From NCBI GenBank assembly GCA_023387585.1, contig JAEWHZ010000116.1:1-20271 (forward strand): DNA of 20,271 nt. The letters are read 5' to 3'. Shown here in pieces: positions 1-7,966 of the stretch (its first letter is position 1; each line of letters opens with the position of its first letter). Origin of the DNA: Pseudomonadota bacterium (GTDB taxonomy: Bacteria > Pseudomonadota > Alphaproteobacteria > Rhizobiales > Devosiaceae). The notes beneath the pieces were generated by a model. It made no database searches, had not been told where the DNA came from, and saw only the letters and a program-made list of their open reading frames with translations. The position numbers were made by a program, and so were the translations under genes.

Positions 1-212
1 TCGACATCGTTGATGACGCGCCCGCCGATCGAGATGGTGCCCGAGGTCACTTCCTCGAGCCCGGCCAGAAGCCGCAGGATGGTCGACTTGCCGCAACCGG
101 ACGGGCCGACCAAAGCGACGAACTCGCCATCCGGAACGTCGATGGAAACGCCATGGATGGTCGGGACCTTGCCATAGCTTTTCCGAAGATCGCGAATTTC
201 TACTGAAGCCAT
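1..212 (-). CDS. ABC transporter ATP-binding protein, MalK/UgpC type (N-terminal part only)
   Basis: This is the nucleotide-binding subunit of the sugar ABC importer encoded just upstream on the same strand; it would couple ATP hydrolysis at the inner membrane to sugar uptake. Only the first ~70 residues lie in the window. They begin MASVEIRDLRKSYG, the usual opening of the CUT1 ATPase family, and contain a complete Walker A motif (GPSGCGKST, about residues 36-44) followed by LRLLAGLEEVTSG. The Q-loop, signature motif and Walker B lie beyond the edge. The start ATG follows the stop of the epimerase gene by six bases, and a TGAGGA ribosome site overlaps that stop, so it is the last visible gene of the operon. 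CUT1 ATPases are often shared between importers, so substrate cannot be read from it. Confidence 0.93.
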   Translation of the reverse strand, partial: MASVEIRDLRKSYGKVPTIHGVSIDVPDGEFVALVGPSGCGKSTILRLLAGLEEVTSGTISIGGRVINDV

Positions 213-218
213 GGGTCC

Positions 219-1412
219 TCACGCAGTCTGTGCAGCAAGCAGGGATAGCCCGGTGTGATAGCCGGGATCGAGATCGGGGGTCGCCGGGACATAGTCCACC
301 GGTCCATCCGGTGTGCGGCCCTGATAGGCAAAACCCAGGGCGCCGCGCCAGTAATTGCCGAAGAAGGCGGCATCGGCGGCAAGCTGGATGCGTTCCAGCT
401 CCGCGGCCTGCGGGGCTCCTGCCGCCCGGGCAAGAGCGGCGGCGCGGATGGTTTCCGGCAAGGGCCACCAGGGGAACCACGGCTCCAGCAGGGCGCCGGA
501 CGCCGCCGAAACCGACAGCGGGATGCCCGGCTCGCGGAAGGCGTGATCGAAAAGCCGGATCAGGGCCGCGGCGAGCCGTTGCTTGAGCTCCGGATCGCCA
601 GAGGCACCGATATGATCGAAGGCGAAGCCGACGAACTCGATGCCATGGCCGGCGTTCAAGGCATCGTCGCCCGGGACGTTGCGCAGCAGGCCCGTGTCGT
701 CCAGCCAGTGATCGAGGACATGTTCGATCATCCCGTCGGCCCATGCCGCTTCATGCGCCAGGCCGACGCGCCTCAGCATGCCTGCGGCACCGAGCAGGAT
801 CATGCGCGGTCCGTGATCGTCGGGCTCGGCGGCGATGGCCGCGCGGGAGATTTCCACCTGTTCGCCCATCTGGAAACGCTTGTCCTCAATGGCGGCGCGT
901 ATCCGGTGGAAGAAGTCGAGGTGTCGAGGCAGGTCCGCCTGGGCATAGCGCGACGCGGCGGCGATGAGGCCCTTGGCGAAAAAGATGTCGGCATAGCTGA
1001 ACAGGTCCGCATGCCGGGCCTGCGGCACCGCGCCGCCTCGTCCGTCCCGGTGGACGGGCGTGAGCGTCCGGTCATAGAGGAAATAGCCGTGACCATGCTC
1101 CGCCTGCAGCTCGCGGAGCCGGGCATAAAGGGGCCTCGCAAAGGTGTCGAGACGCCCTGCCAGAGCCGGGTCCTCGGTCTCGTAGTGCGCCGCGAAGGTC
1201 ACAAGCGCCTCCAGGCCCCGCCCCTGAATCCACCCGCTGATCCAGTCCGGGCCGCGCAACCCGTCGGCTTCGGTGTAGTCCTCCCCGGTCAGGGGATTGA
1301 CGCGGGTGTCGATGAACACGCCCTGCACCGGCTTTCGGGACAGCAGCCAGTCGAGCGTTGTCCGGTTGGCGGCGTCGCAGCGCCCGGGGGCTGTGTCGAG
1401 GTCCATGGTCAT
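219..1412 (-). CDS. AGE-family (N-acylglucosamine 2-epimerase) protein
   Basis: A 397-residue protein of the (alpha/alpha)6-barrel AGE superfamily, whose members include GlcNAc/ManNAc 2-epimerase, cellobiose 2-epimerase and mannose isomerases. No signal peptide is seen, so it should be cytosolic. Family landmarks are visible: GHGIE (255-259) matching the family's GH-x-x-E active-site segment, FPWWPLPET (313-321) matching the conserved WWP-x-x-E segment, and a C-terminal histidine in DPGYHTG (382-388). The ATG at 1412 overlaps the preceding permease stop as ATGA; a second ATG two codons later is possible. Its place among nagA, nagB and a sugar importer suggests interconversion of N-acyl hexosamines such as ManNAc and GlcNAc, but that substrate is inferred. 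The family also contains plain hexose and disaccharide epimerases, so the exact reaction is open. Confidence 0.8.
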   Translation of the reverse strand: MTMDLDTAPGRCDAANRTTLDWLLSRKPVQGVFIDTRVNPLTGEDYTEADGLRGPDWISGWIQGRGLEALVTFAAHYETEDPALAGRLDTFARPLYARLRELQAEHGHGYFLYDRTLTPVHRDGRGGAVPQARHADLFSYADIFFAKGLIAAASRYAQADLPRHLDFFHRIRAAIEDKRFQMGEQVEISRAAIAAEPDDHGPRMILLGAAGMLRRVGLAHEAAWADGMIEHVLDHWLDDTGLLRNVPGDDALNAGHGIEFVGFAFDHIGASGDPELKQRLAAALIRLFDHAFREPGIPLSVSAASGALLEPWFPWWPLPETIRAAALARAAGAPQAAELERIQLAADAAFFGNYWRGALGFAYQGRTPDGPVDYVPATPDLDPGYHTGLSLLAAQTA

Positions 1413-2242
1413 TCCTTCATTCCCGTCGAGGCGACGCCTTGCACGAAGTTGCGGCGCAGGATCACGAAGGCCAGCACGGAGGGGATCAGCACGCAGGCGG
1501 AGGCCGCCGAAAGCCGTCCGAGATCGACGGTATAGCCGGTCGAGAACAGAGCCAGCCCGACCTCGATCGTATAGGACGAGCGGCGCGTTGCGACGATCAT
1601 CGGCCAGGCAAAGGTTGTCCAGGCCTGGAAGAAGGCGAGCACCGCCAGCGCCGCCATCGGGCCGCGCAGCAGCGGCAGGACGATATGCCAGTAGATCCAC
1701 AGCTCGCCGGCGCCGTCGATCCGCGCGGCCTCGATCAGTTCGTCCGGGATCGAGGCCAACACGTTCTGGCGGATCAGGAAGATGCCGAAGCTCATCACCA
1801 GATAGCCGATCAGCAGGCCCTGCGTGGTGTTGAGCAACCCCAGATCCTTCACCTGGAAATAGAGCGGGATCATATAGACCTCGAACGGCACGATGGCCGT
1901 GGCGAGGAACAGCGCGAAAACCACGTTGATCGACCAGAATGGGAATTTTGCGATGATGTAGCCAGCGATCGACGAGGTCAGGACGATGGCGATCGTCGAC
2001 AGGATCGCAAAGCTCAGCGAGTTCCAGATCCACAGCAGCAGCGGCGTCTCGCCCAGCACCGAGCGGAAATTGTCGAGCGTCGGGTCGTTGGGAATGAAGG
2101 TCGGCGGCCAGGCCACCATCTCGGCCGGGGTCTTGAACGCATTGGCGACCAGCATCAGCAGCGGCGCCAGCATGAGCAGCCCGAACAGGAGCAGGCCGAT
2201 ATCGATGGAAAAATCCATCGCCTTGCGCTGGTTCCGGGTCAT
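1409..2242 (-). CDS. Carbohydrate ABC transporter permease, MalG type
   Basis: A 277-residue inner-membrane subunit of a CUT1-type sugar importer. Hydrophobic segments are at about 14-34, 72-97, 105-125, 142-160, 196-215 and near the C-terminus, giving the six helices usual for MalG-like permeases. The cytoplasmic EAA loop that docks onto the ATPase is clear at about 171-195 (EAARIDGAGE then VLPLLRGP). It pairs with the MalF-type permease upstream. The start at 2242 overlaps that gene's stop by four bases (ATGA), and its own stop overlaps the epimerase start the same way, so translation of the three genes is probably coupled. Length is normal for the family. Substrate is not readable from sequence; the neighbours point to an amino sugar or its oligomer. 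Confidence 0.95.
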   Translation of the reverse strand: MTRNQRKAMDFSIDIGLLLFGLLMLAPLLMLVANAFKTPAEMVAWPPTFIPNDPTLDNFRSVLGETPLLLWIWNSLSFAILSTIAIVLTSSIAGYIIAKFPFWSINVVFALFLATAIVPFEVYMIPLYFQVKDLGLLNTTQGLLIGYLVMSFGIFLIRQNVLASIPDELIEAARIDGAGELWIYWHIVLPLLRGPMAALAVLAFFQAWTTFAWPMIVATRRSSYTIEVGLALFSTGYTVDLGRLSAASACVLIPSVLAFVILRRNFVQGVASTGMKE

Positions 2243-3129
2243 GAGCGGGTCCCTTTCTCGCGCAGCAGGGCAAACTGGGCGCCGGTCAGCACCAGGACGA
2301 TGACCAGCAGGATCATGGCCTCGGCGGCGGCATAGCCGACGCGATAGTTGCGGAAGGCGTTCTCGAGCATGTCGAGCACGAGGACCCGCACCTGGCGTCC
2401 CGGCGCGCCCTGGCTGTCCGACGCCAGCACGAAAGCCTGCGCATAGACGTTGAAACCCGAGATCAGCGTGACGACGGAAACATAGAGCGTGATCGGCTTC
2501 AGCAGCGGAACGGTGAGGAAGCGGAAGGCCTGGATGCCGCTGGCGCCGTCGAGCCGCGCCGCCTCGTAGACCGAGACCGGCAAATTGCGGAAGCCGACGA
2601 GATAGATCAGCACCGCATAACCCAGCGCCTGCCAGCTGCACAGCACGATGATCGAAAACAGCGCCAGGTTGGGATCGAACAGCCAGGCCTGAGGGCTGCC
2701 GCCAAGGGACACGATCAACGCGTTCAGCGGGCCAAGCTGGGCATCGAAGATCCACTTCCACGCCATGGCCGCCGGCACCAGCGAGACGACGTGCGGGATG
2801 AAAACCGATGTCTCGTAAAAGCCGGCGAAGCGCGAGCGGGTGCGGTAGTGGATCAGAGCGGCGAGCACGATCGCGGCCGGAATGGTCAGCAGCATGACGC
2901 CGAAGGCGATGATGGCCGTGTTGACCAGCGCCGTGCGGAAGAGCGTATCCCCGAACAGCTCGATGAAGTTCGCGAGGCCGACGAAAGGCCGATTGGTCCC
3001 GATCAGGTTCCAGTCGCGGAGCGACAGGTTGATCGTCTGCACGATCGGCCACATCCGCACCCAGGCGAAGATCGCGAAGGTGGGCAGCAGCGCGAGGATC
3101 GCGAAACGGAAGCGGCGGCGTCTCAGCAT
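2239..3129 (-). CDS. Carbohydrate ABC transporter permease, MalF type
   Basis: A 296-residue inner-membrane permease of the same importer. It has a positively charged N-terminus (MLRRRRFRF), a first membrane segment at about 9-30, further hydrophobic segments up to the C-terminus, and a standard EAA loop at about 189-212 (EAARLDGASG then TVPLLKP). The length fits the short MalF/UgpA form without the large periplasmic insert seen in enterobacterial MalF. It follows the solute-binding protein gene after a 122-bp gap that holds a strong hairpin, and overlaps the second permease by four bases. The gap may give less permease than binding protein, as is common in such operons. Confidence 0.95.
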   Translation of the reverse strand: MLRRRRFRFAILALLPTFAIFAWVRMWPIVQTINLSLRDWNLIGTNRPFVGLANFIELFGDTLFRTALVNTAIIAFGVMLLTIPAAIVLAALIHYRTRSRFAGFYETSVFIPHVVSLVPAAMAWKWIFDAQLGPLNALIVSLGGSPQAWLFDPNLALFSIIVLCSWQALGYAVLIYLVGFRNLPVSVYEAARLDGASGIQAFRFLTVPLLKPITLYVSVVTLISGFNVYAQAFVLASDSQGAPGRQVRVLVLDMLENAFRNYRVGYAAAEAMILLVIVLVLTGAQFALLREKGTRS

Positions 3130-3213
3130 GGCGTTGGGCTTTCGGTGGCGGCCTTTGAGCGGCTTGTTGTCCGGCCGGGGCCGTCCTCGCGCGTCCTCGG
3201 AAGGCTTGAAATC

Positions 3214-3237
3214 CCGGGGGCGGCGCCCCGCCCCCGG
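3214..3237 (-). promoter_or_regulatory. Intergenic hairpin between binding-protein and permease genes
   Basis: A perfect inverted repeat: a 10-bp stem (CCGGGGGCGG and its complement, 3214-3223 and 3228-3237) with a four-base loop CGCC. It lies 14 bases past the binding-protein stop, in the only sizeable gap of the operon (3130-3251). There is no T-run on the transcript's 3' side, so it is not a standard intrinsic terminator. By analogy with malE-malF-type operons it may protect the upstream mRNA from 3' exonucleases or cause partial termination, which is inference. Confidence 0.7.
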
Positions 3238-3251
3238 ACTTCATCCCATGG

Positions 3252-4541
3252 TCACTCGGCCAGAAGGCCTTCGCGCCGCAGGATCGAGTTGGTTTCCTCG
3301 GCGGCCGATTCGAGGAAGGCGAGGATGGCTTCATCGTCGCCGGCCAGATCCGGATCGGCGAAGGCCACCGTCAGCCTTTCCGCCAGCCGGGTCTGCAGAT
3401 CCTCGATGACCGCGATCGAGGGCACGGTGAAAAAGGCATAGTCCTGCGGATAGTCGACAAAGGCCGCGAAGGCTTCGATCTCATCGGTCACGCTGGAGAA
3501 ATCGACGCCCGAACGGTTCGGAAGCCAGCCGACATTTTCCAGCAGCCAGACCAGGTTGTCGGGGTCGTTGGCAGCCCGGGCGAAATCCCAGGCGGCCTGG
3601 TTCTCTTCGTCGGTGCCGTCGCCGGCGACATAGAGATTGACCGGCAGCGCGATCGAGCCGACCGGCAGCGGTGCGGTGGCATATTCGAGATCGGGCGCCT
3701 TGGCGGCGATATCGCCGATCACCCAGCTCTCGCGGATGAACATGGCGGTCTGCTCGCGCTCGAAAGCCTCGGCATCCGAGGGCATTTCGATGGTCACGGT
3801 GCGCTTGTCGTAGATATTGTCGAGATACTGCGCAAGCGCCTGGACACCGGCCTCATTGGCAAAGCCGGCCTGCCACTTGCCGGGGCTGACCTCTTCGATC
3901 AGCGTGCCGCCATAGTTGAACAGGATCAGCCACCACTTCTCGGCAATGCCCTGGCTGCCGCCGGAAAGGCGCAGCGACCAGCCCGAAACCACCGGATTGC
4001 CGTTGGCGTCGCGCTGGGTCAGCCTTTCCGCATAGTCGGTATATTCGGCCATGGTCTGCGGCGGGCCTTCCAGCCCGGCTTCGGCGAACATGCGCGTATT
4101 GTAGAACAGCGAGCCCTGCCCGCGGAATAGCGGCACGCCATAAACGGTGCCGTCATGGCCGGCGGCATCGACGAAGAACTGGCTGAAATTAGCCGGATCG
4201 GAAACGAATTCGGAGATATCCGCCGGGGCTTCGGGCATGAGGCCGGCCTGCACGTAGCGGCCCGCGGTCGAGGTGGAAAGCTCGATCACCGAGGTGCCTT
4301 CCAGCCCGGAGCTGAGCCCGAGGGCGACCCGGCGCTCATGCTCGCGCAGGGTGATCGGCTCGACGTTGACCGTGAGGTTCGGATAGGTCTCCTTCAGGCT
4401 CTCGGCGACCCGTTCGTAAAAGGGCGTCATTTCGGGATAGCCCGAAAGAACGGAGATTTCCTGGGCAACGGTCGGCAGCGTGAGCGCGGCCAGCGCCGTG
4501 GCGCTGAAGAGCGCCGAACGCAGTAGAGCAGGCTTAGTCAT
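3252..4541 (-). CDS. Extracellular solute-binding protein of the sugar ABC importer
   Basis: A 429-residue periplasmic binding protein (family 1, MalE/UgpB-like). Residues 1-26 form a signal peptide ending ...TLPTVAQ with no lipobox cysteine, so the mature protein should be soluble in the periplasm. Typical family features follow: an N-terminal segment EISVLSGYPEM, a YGVPLFRGQGSLFYNTRMF segment, and a conserved EKWWLILFNYGG stretch. The start at 4541 is chosen because AGGGAG precedes it at good distance; an in-frame ATG ten codons upstream lacks this and lies further into the previous gene. The chosen start still overlaps the stop of the ceramidase-like gene by eight bases. It hands the substrate to the two permeases encoded downstream. 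The ligand is unknown; the operon suggests an N-acyl amino sugar or short oligosaccharide. Confidence 0.93.
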   Translation of the reverse strand: MTKPALLRSALFSATALAALTLPTVAQEISVLSGYPEMTPFYERVAESLKETYPNLTVNVEPITLREHERRVALGLSSGLEGTSVIELSTSTAGRYVQAGLMPEAPADISEFVSDPANFSQFFVDAAGHDGTVYGVPLFRGQGSLFYNTRMFAEAGLEGPPQTMAEYTDYAERLTQRDANGNPVVSGWSLRLSGGSQGIAEKWWLILFNYGGTLIEEVSPGKWQAGFANEAGVQALAQYLDNIYDKRTVTIEMPSDAEAFEREQTAMFIRESWVIGDIAAKAPDLEYATAPLPVGSIALPVNLYVAGDGTDEENQAAWDFARAANDPDNLVWLLENVGWLPNRSGVDFSSVTDEIEAFAAFVDYPQDYAFFTVPSIAVIEDLQTRLAERLTVAFADPDLAGDDEAILAFLESAAEETNSILRREGLLAE

Positions 4542-5820
4542 AACAGTCTCCCTCTGTATGGTTTTCATGTTGCTGCCCGCCTGAGGCTTGCAGTACGGCC
4601 GTGGCGAGCTTTTCGGCCGAGTGGGGTGCCAGGCCGGCCGGAAGCCCATAGAACCTGTGCGCTTCCGTGACTTCGTAGCCGCCGAAGGCGAATTCGCCCG
4701 CGGGCGGGATGTAGCCGGGATTGTCGTCGGCATAGCCGAGGATGAAGAGCGGCCCGGCCCGGTCGGCGCCCATGGCAAGGCGAAGATCGCGTGCGGTACG
4801 GGCAAAGATTTCGCCCGGCATGGCCAGCATCCGGGCATCGCCCCAACGGGCAGCGCTTACCCGCGCCCGCAGCGGAGACGGATTTTCCTGCGCCAGTCGG
4901 GCGCCCCAATCGGACCAGATGTCCAATACCCTGGCCCGGGGCGGGGAGGCGGTTTGGCGCTCGGCCTGCCAGGCTTCGATCCGTGCTGCCAGATCGTCAT
5001 CCGGGGCGAAGTCAAGCTCGGCAGAGGCTTCGGCGGCGGAGACGACGTCGCCGAGCAGGCGCAGCGGGGCGGCAAGCGCCGATGCCGCGATGGCGCGGCC
5101 GATGTGCTCGGCCTCGGCATAGCTGCGCAAGGGATTGCTCGCCGGATCGAGCGAGGCGGCAGCCGAATGCCCGGTGTTCACGTCGCCCGCACAGCCCGTG
5201 GCAAAGATCGCGACCGCGCCGGGCAGCGACTGCTCCAGCATGGCGCGGACATAGTGCGGATAATCGGCCGTCCACAGCAGATTGTCGGAGGACAATACGA
5301 CCGGATGGCAGGCATAGGACACCAGCACGGCCAGAACCGAGCCATCATCGCGATCGAGCCGCAGAACGGGCACGCCTGTATCCACCGGCCCGTCCCGATG
5401 CCGGCGGTTGTGAGCCAAGCCGGGCTCTGCGCCGGTCCCGCCGAGCAGCGCCACCGGTTCCTGGGCCTCGGCGGCGCGCCGCAGCGCCGTCACGAGACCG
5501 GCCTCGAGGCGTTCGAGGAAAGCCGGGTCGGCCTCGCCGGCCAGCCGTCCCATCATGCTGACCGGCCCGCCATGCGTGTGCGTGGCCGCCAGCGTCACCT
5601 TTTCCGGCGGCAGGCCGCTGGCCATGCGCACCCGATGGGACAAGCCGGCATCGATGCCGATGACATCGGCGACCGCGATCGCCGTGTCGCCGATCACCAG
5701 CGCCCGGACGGTCAGCGGATCATGCGCACCCGAAGCCGGCGGCACCCTTGCGGCAAAGCCGCTCATCGCCAGGCCGGCCGGCGGCGTGATGTCGACGACC
5801 GAGACCCCGGCACGGATCAT
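4534..5820 (-). CDS. Neutral/alkaline ceramidase N-terminal-domain hydrolase
   Basis: A 428-residue protein matching the catalytic domain of neutral/alkaline non-lysosomal ceramidases, zinc enzymes that cleave the amide bond of N-acyl-sphingosine. Family motifs are in order: an opening AGVSVVDITPP, THTHGGP (80-86), SYACHPVV (168-175), a GCAGDVN segment (209-215), MPGE (334-337) and GYADDNPGY (362-370); the histidines, glutamate and last tyrosine correspond to the expected metal and catalytic positions. Unlike secreted ceramidases of about 650-700 residues it has no signal peptide and no C-terminal immunoglobulin-like domain. It overlaps nagA (ATGA at 5820-5817) and the binding-protein gene. 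A cytosolic amidase inside an amino-sugar operon is more likely to act on an N-acyl sugar or related amide than on ceramide; this is inference and the substrate is unknown. Confidence 0.88.
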   Translation of the reverse strand: MIRAGVSVVDITPPAGLAMSGFAARVPPASGAHDPLTVRALVIGDTAIAVADVIGIDAGLSHRVRMASGLPPEKVTLAATHTHGGPVSMMGRLAGEADPAFLERLEAGLVTALRRAAEAQEPVALLGGTGAEPGLAHNRRHRDGPVDTGVPVLRLDRDDGSVLAVLVSYACHPVVLSSDNLLWTADYPHYVRAMLEQSLPGAVAIFATGCAGDVNTGHSAAASLDPASNPLRSYAEAEHIGRAIAASALAAPLRLLGDVVSAAEASAELDFAPDDDLAARIEAWQAERQTASPPRARVLDIWSDWGARLAQENPSPLRARVSAARWGDARMLAMPGEIFARTARDLRLAMGADRAGPLFILGYADDNPGYIPPAGEFAFGGYEVTEAHRFYGLPAGLAPHSAEKLATAVLQASGGQQHENHTEGDCYD

Positions 5821-6983
5821 GCGATCCCTCCCGTGGCGCTGTAGACGGTGTCGCCGGCCAATACGGTCTGCCGCAAGGCGAGCCCGTCATCGCCCGGCGC
5901 CCAGTCGAACAGGATCATGTCGGCCCGCGCCCCGGGCTCGAGCCCACCCGGCAGGCCGATGGCGGACGCGGCGCGGGTGCTGGCCATGGCGAGGCATTCG
6001 CCCAAGGAAAAACCCGTCATCTGCGCAGCCCGCGCCACGCAGCTGCGCAGCGCGTCGCCGGACCCGGCGAGGAAGCTCGTCCCGGCCAGGGCGACCCTGC
6101 CGGACGGCATCACCTCGACATCGCCGCCGATCGGCGTGCGATAGCGTCCCGGCGGCATTCCGGCCAGGGCGACCGCATCCGAGACCAGAACAGAATTCGC
6201 CGGCCCTTTGGCGCGCAGCATGGCCTTCGCGGTATCGGGGGGCAGGTGATGCCCGTCGGTGATGAACGAGGCCGTGAGCCGGTCATCGGCCAGTTGCGCC
6301 CAGATCATGTTCGGGTGCCGCGGCAAGGTGGCGGCGCTGCCGTTCCCCAGATGGGTCGACAGCGTGGCGCCGGCATCGGCGGCCTGATGGACCTGCTCGG
6401 CGGACGCCGCGCTGTGCCCCAGCGAGATGCGGATTCCCATCTCCACCGCAGCCCGGATCGTCTCGATGGCGCCTTTCACTTCGGGAGCGAGGGTAACGAT
6501 ACGGATCAACCCACCGGCTGCCGCCTGCCAGCGCGCGATTTCGGCGGCATCAGCATTCCGCACGCATTCGCGCCGATGCGCGCCGCGCGGTCCGTCCTCG
6601 AGCGACACGAACGGGCCCTCGACATGGATTCCCGCCACCATCCGTGCCGTCAGGGGATCGTCCGCCACGGCCCGGGCGATGGCGGTCACGGCCGCAAGGA
6701 TTTCGGGCTCGAAGGCGGTGATGATCGTGGGCAGGAACCGCGTGATGCCTTCTGCCGCGAGCTTTCGGCACAACGCCGAGACGGTCGCCGCATCGAGCGC
6801 GCCGTCGTTGAGATCGAGGCCGCCGAAGCCGTTGACCTGCAGATCGACCAGTCCGGGGGCCAGCCAGGCCATGCCGGGCTCCGGCGCGATGCGCTCGACG
6901 CCGACCACGATTCCGTCGCGCGCGCTCACCCGCAGCGCACCGCCGGCAAGAGGATCGCGTCCGGTGAACGAGACCGCGCTCAT
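5817..6983 (-). CDS. nagA: N-acetylglucosamine-6-phosphate deacetylase (NagA-like)
   Basis: A 388-residue amidohydrolase that should remove the acetyl group from GlcNAc-6-phosphate, giving glucosamine-6-phosphate for NagB. NagA landmarks are present: GLVDLQVNGFGG (44-55) with Q and N in place of the usual amidohydrolase HxH metal site, HVEGPF (120-125) with metal ligand E122, SLGHS (187-191) with H190, H211 in THLGN, ITDGHH (241-246) and the catalytic aspartate D269 in VSDAV. The canonical H-[LF]-[FY]-NAM segment reads HLGNGS here, so it belongs to a divergent branch and may accept other N-acyl hexosamine phosphates. The start at 6983 overlaps the SIS gene stop as ATGA, and the stop overlaps the next start likewise. 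Co-regulation with nagB through the LacI regulator is likely. Confidence 0.9.
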   Translation of the reverse strand: MSAVSFTGRDPLAGGALRVSARDGIVVGVERIAPEPGMAWLAPGLVDLQVNGFGGLDLNDGALDAATVSALCRKLAAEGITRFLPTIITAFEPEILAAVTAIARAVADDPLTARMVAGIHVEGPFVSLEDGPRGAHRRECVRNADAAEIARWQAAAGGLIRIVTLAPEVKGAIETIRAAVEMGIRISLGHSAASAEQVHQAADAGATLSTHLGNGSAATLPRHPNMIWAQLADDRLTASFITDGHHLPPDTAKAMLRAKGPANSVLVSDAVALAGMPPGRYRTPIGGDVEVMPSGRVALAGTSFLAGSGDALRSCVARAAQMTGFSLGECLAMASTRAASAIGLPGGLEPGARADMILFDWAPGDDGLALRQTVLAGDTVYSATGGIA

Positions 6984-7774
6984 AGCCAGCGCACCCGGCC
7001 CCGGAACCGCTCGATGAAGCGGGCATTGGCTTCGTCGCCGCCCGGCGCATTGCCCGAGCGCCATACAGGTGGCTCGACGCCCTGCTCGACCAGCAGGCCG
7101 ATGGTGTGGATCACCAGGGCGTTGAGCGTGAAGGCATTGGCGAAGGTGGAGATCGCGGCGATGTTCTCGGCCATCCCCGGCACGCGCACTACGGCGTCGC
7201 CGATCGGCACCTTGGTGTCGACGGCGATATCCACCAGGTCGAGCAGGTTCTGCTTCGTGGGGTGCCTTGCGGGATGATCGGGCGCGGTTCCCTCGGCATG
7301 TGCGCGCGAGGATATGCCGATCAGCTTCACCCCCCGCGCCCTGGCCTCGATCGCGGCGTCGATCAGCGCGGCATTGATTCCATAGGCATTGACGAGGATC
7401 AGGACGTCGTCCGGCCCGAGAGCCTGATCGCGGATGACGATCCGGCCGATCTCCGGGGTGCGCTCGACCGCCATGGAGCGCAGCGCCCCGTTGGACAGCA
7501 AGGTTCCTTCATCGAGGATGGCCGAGACATGCATCAGCCCGCCTGCCCGGAAGAACACCTCCTGGCTGGCGAGGTTCGAATGGCCGCCGGGGCCGTAGAC
7601 ATGCACCAGCCGATCCGCGCGCACCTGGCTGGCCAGAAGATCCGCCGCAGCCTCGATGGCCGGGGTTTCCTCGGCCTCGATCCGCTGCATGATGGCGGTT
7701 ACGGCGGCCAGATAGCCGCTCACCAGCCCGCGTAATTCCCTCGACGACCCGCCAGTCAGCGCAGCCTCCTCCAT
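6980..7774 (-). CDS. SIS-domain sugar isomerase-like protein (COG4821 type)
   Basis: A 264-residue protein with a sugar-isomerase (SIS) phosphosugar-binding fold. The N-terminal helix GYLAAVTAIMQRIEAEE (about 20-36) leads to HVYGPGGHSNLA (58-69), the SIS glycine/serine loop, then a strand VLILVNAYGIN (124-134) where the second phosphate-binding segment is expected, and VKLIGISS (149-156). It resembles the uncharacterised family found beside nagA in several bacteria; the activity is not established, and isomerase or sugar-phosphate sensor are both possible. It is the first gene of the operon, downstream of the operator at 7868-7883. The start is uncertain: ATG at 7774 lacks a good ribosome site, the reading frame stays open back across the operator to 7891, and a GTG 18 codons further in (7720) also fits the family's usual N-terminus. 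Confidence 0.82.
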   Translation of the reverse strand: MEEAALTGGSSRELRGLVSGYLAAVTAIMQRIEAEETPAIEAAADLLASQVRADRLVHVYGPGGHSNLASQEVFFRAGGLMHVSAILDEGTLLSNGALRSMAVERTPEIGRIVIRDQALGPDDVLILVNAYGINAALIDAAIEARARGVKLIGISSRAHAEGTAPDHPARHPTKQNLLDLVDIAVDTKVPIGDAVVRVPGMAENIAAISTFANAFTLNALVIHTIGLLVEQGVEPPVWRSGNAPGGDEANARFIERFRGRVRWL

Positions 7775-7867
7775 CGCAGCGTCCGGATGTCCGGCAGGCG
7801 CGCCTGCGGAGCCTGATCGACAGGTTCCTCCCCTGCCGATATCCGTCCTCACCCTATAAAGGAGTGC

Positions 7868-7883
7868 ATGCAATCGGTTGCAT
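7868..7883. promoter_or_regulatory. LacI-type operator in front of the amino-sugar operon
   Basis: The 16-bp palindrome ATGCAATCGGTTGCAT has one mismatch between its halves and carries the central CG step typical of LacI-family operators. It lies 94 bp upstream of the SIS gene start, between lacI and the operon. It matches the second site at 9081-9100 as TGCAAYCGGTTGCR. On the minus strand a TTGACA hexamer (7883-7888) directly abuts it and would be a -35 element, although I find no well-spaced -10; a TTTATA at 7855-7860 is 22 bp away. Binding here should repress the operon. Confidence 0.82.
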
Positions 7884-7966
7884 GTCAACACACGATTGAA
7901 AATCGCGGCAGCGCTTTCCGAAATCCCAGGCGACGGACCGTCAGCGGCCTGACAGCGTGCCGCGAC

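Noticed and set aside
219..1535. Long plus-strand open frame (255-1535) and others opposite the epimerase and permease genes
   Set aside because: They mirror high-GC coding on the minus strand, have no family resemblance, and the opposite-strand proteins are clearly recognisable.
7775..7891. N-terminal extension of the SIS protein starting at 7891 (MLTCNRLHAL)
   Set aside because: It would place coding sequence over the operator and its residues do not look like the family's N-terminus.
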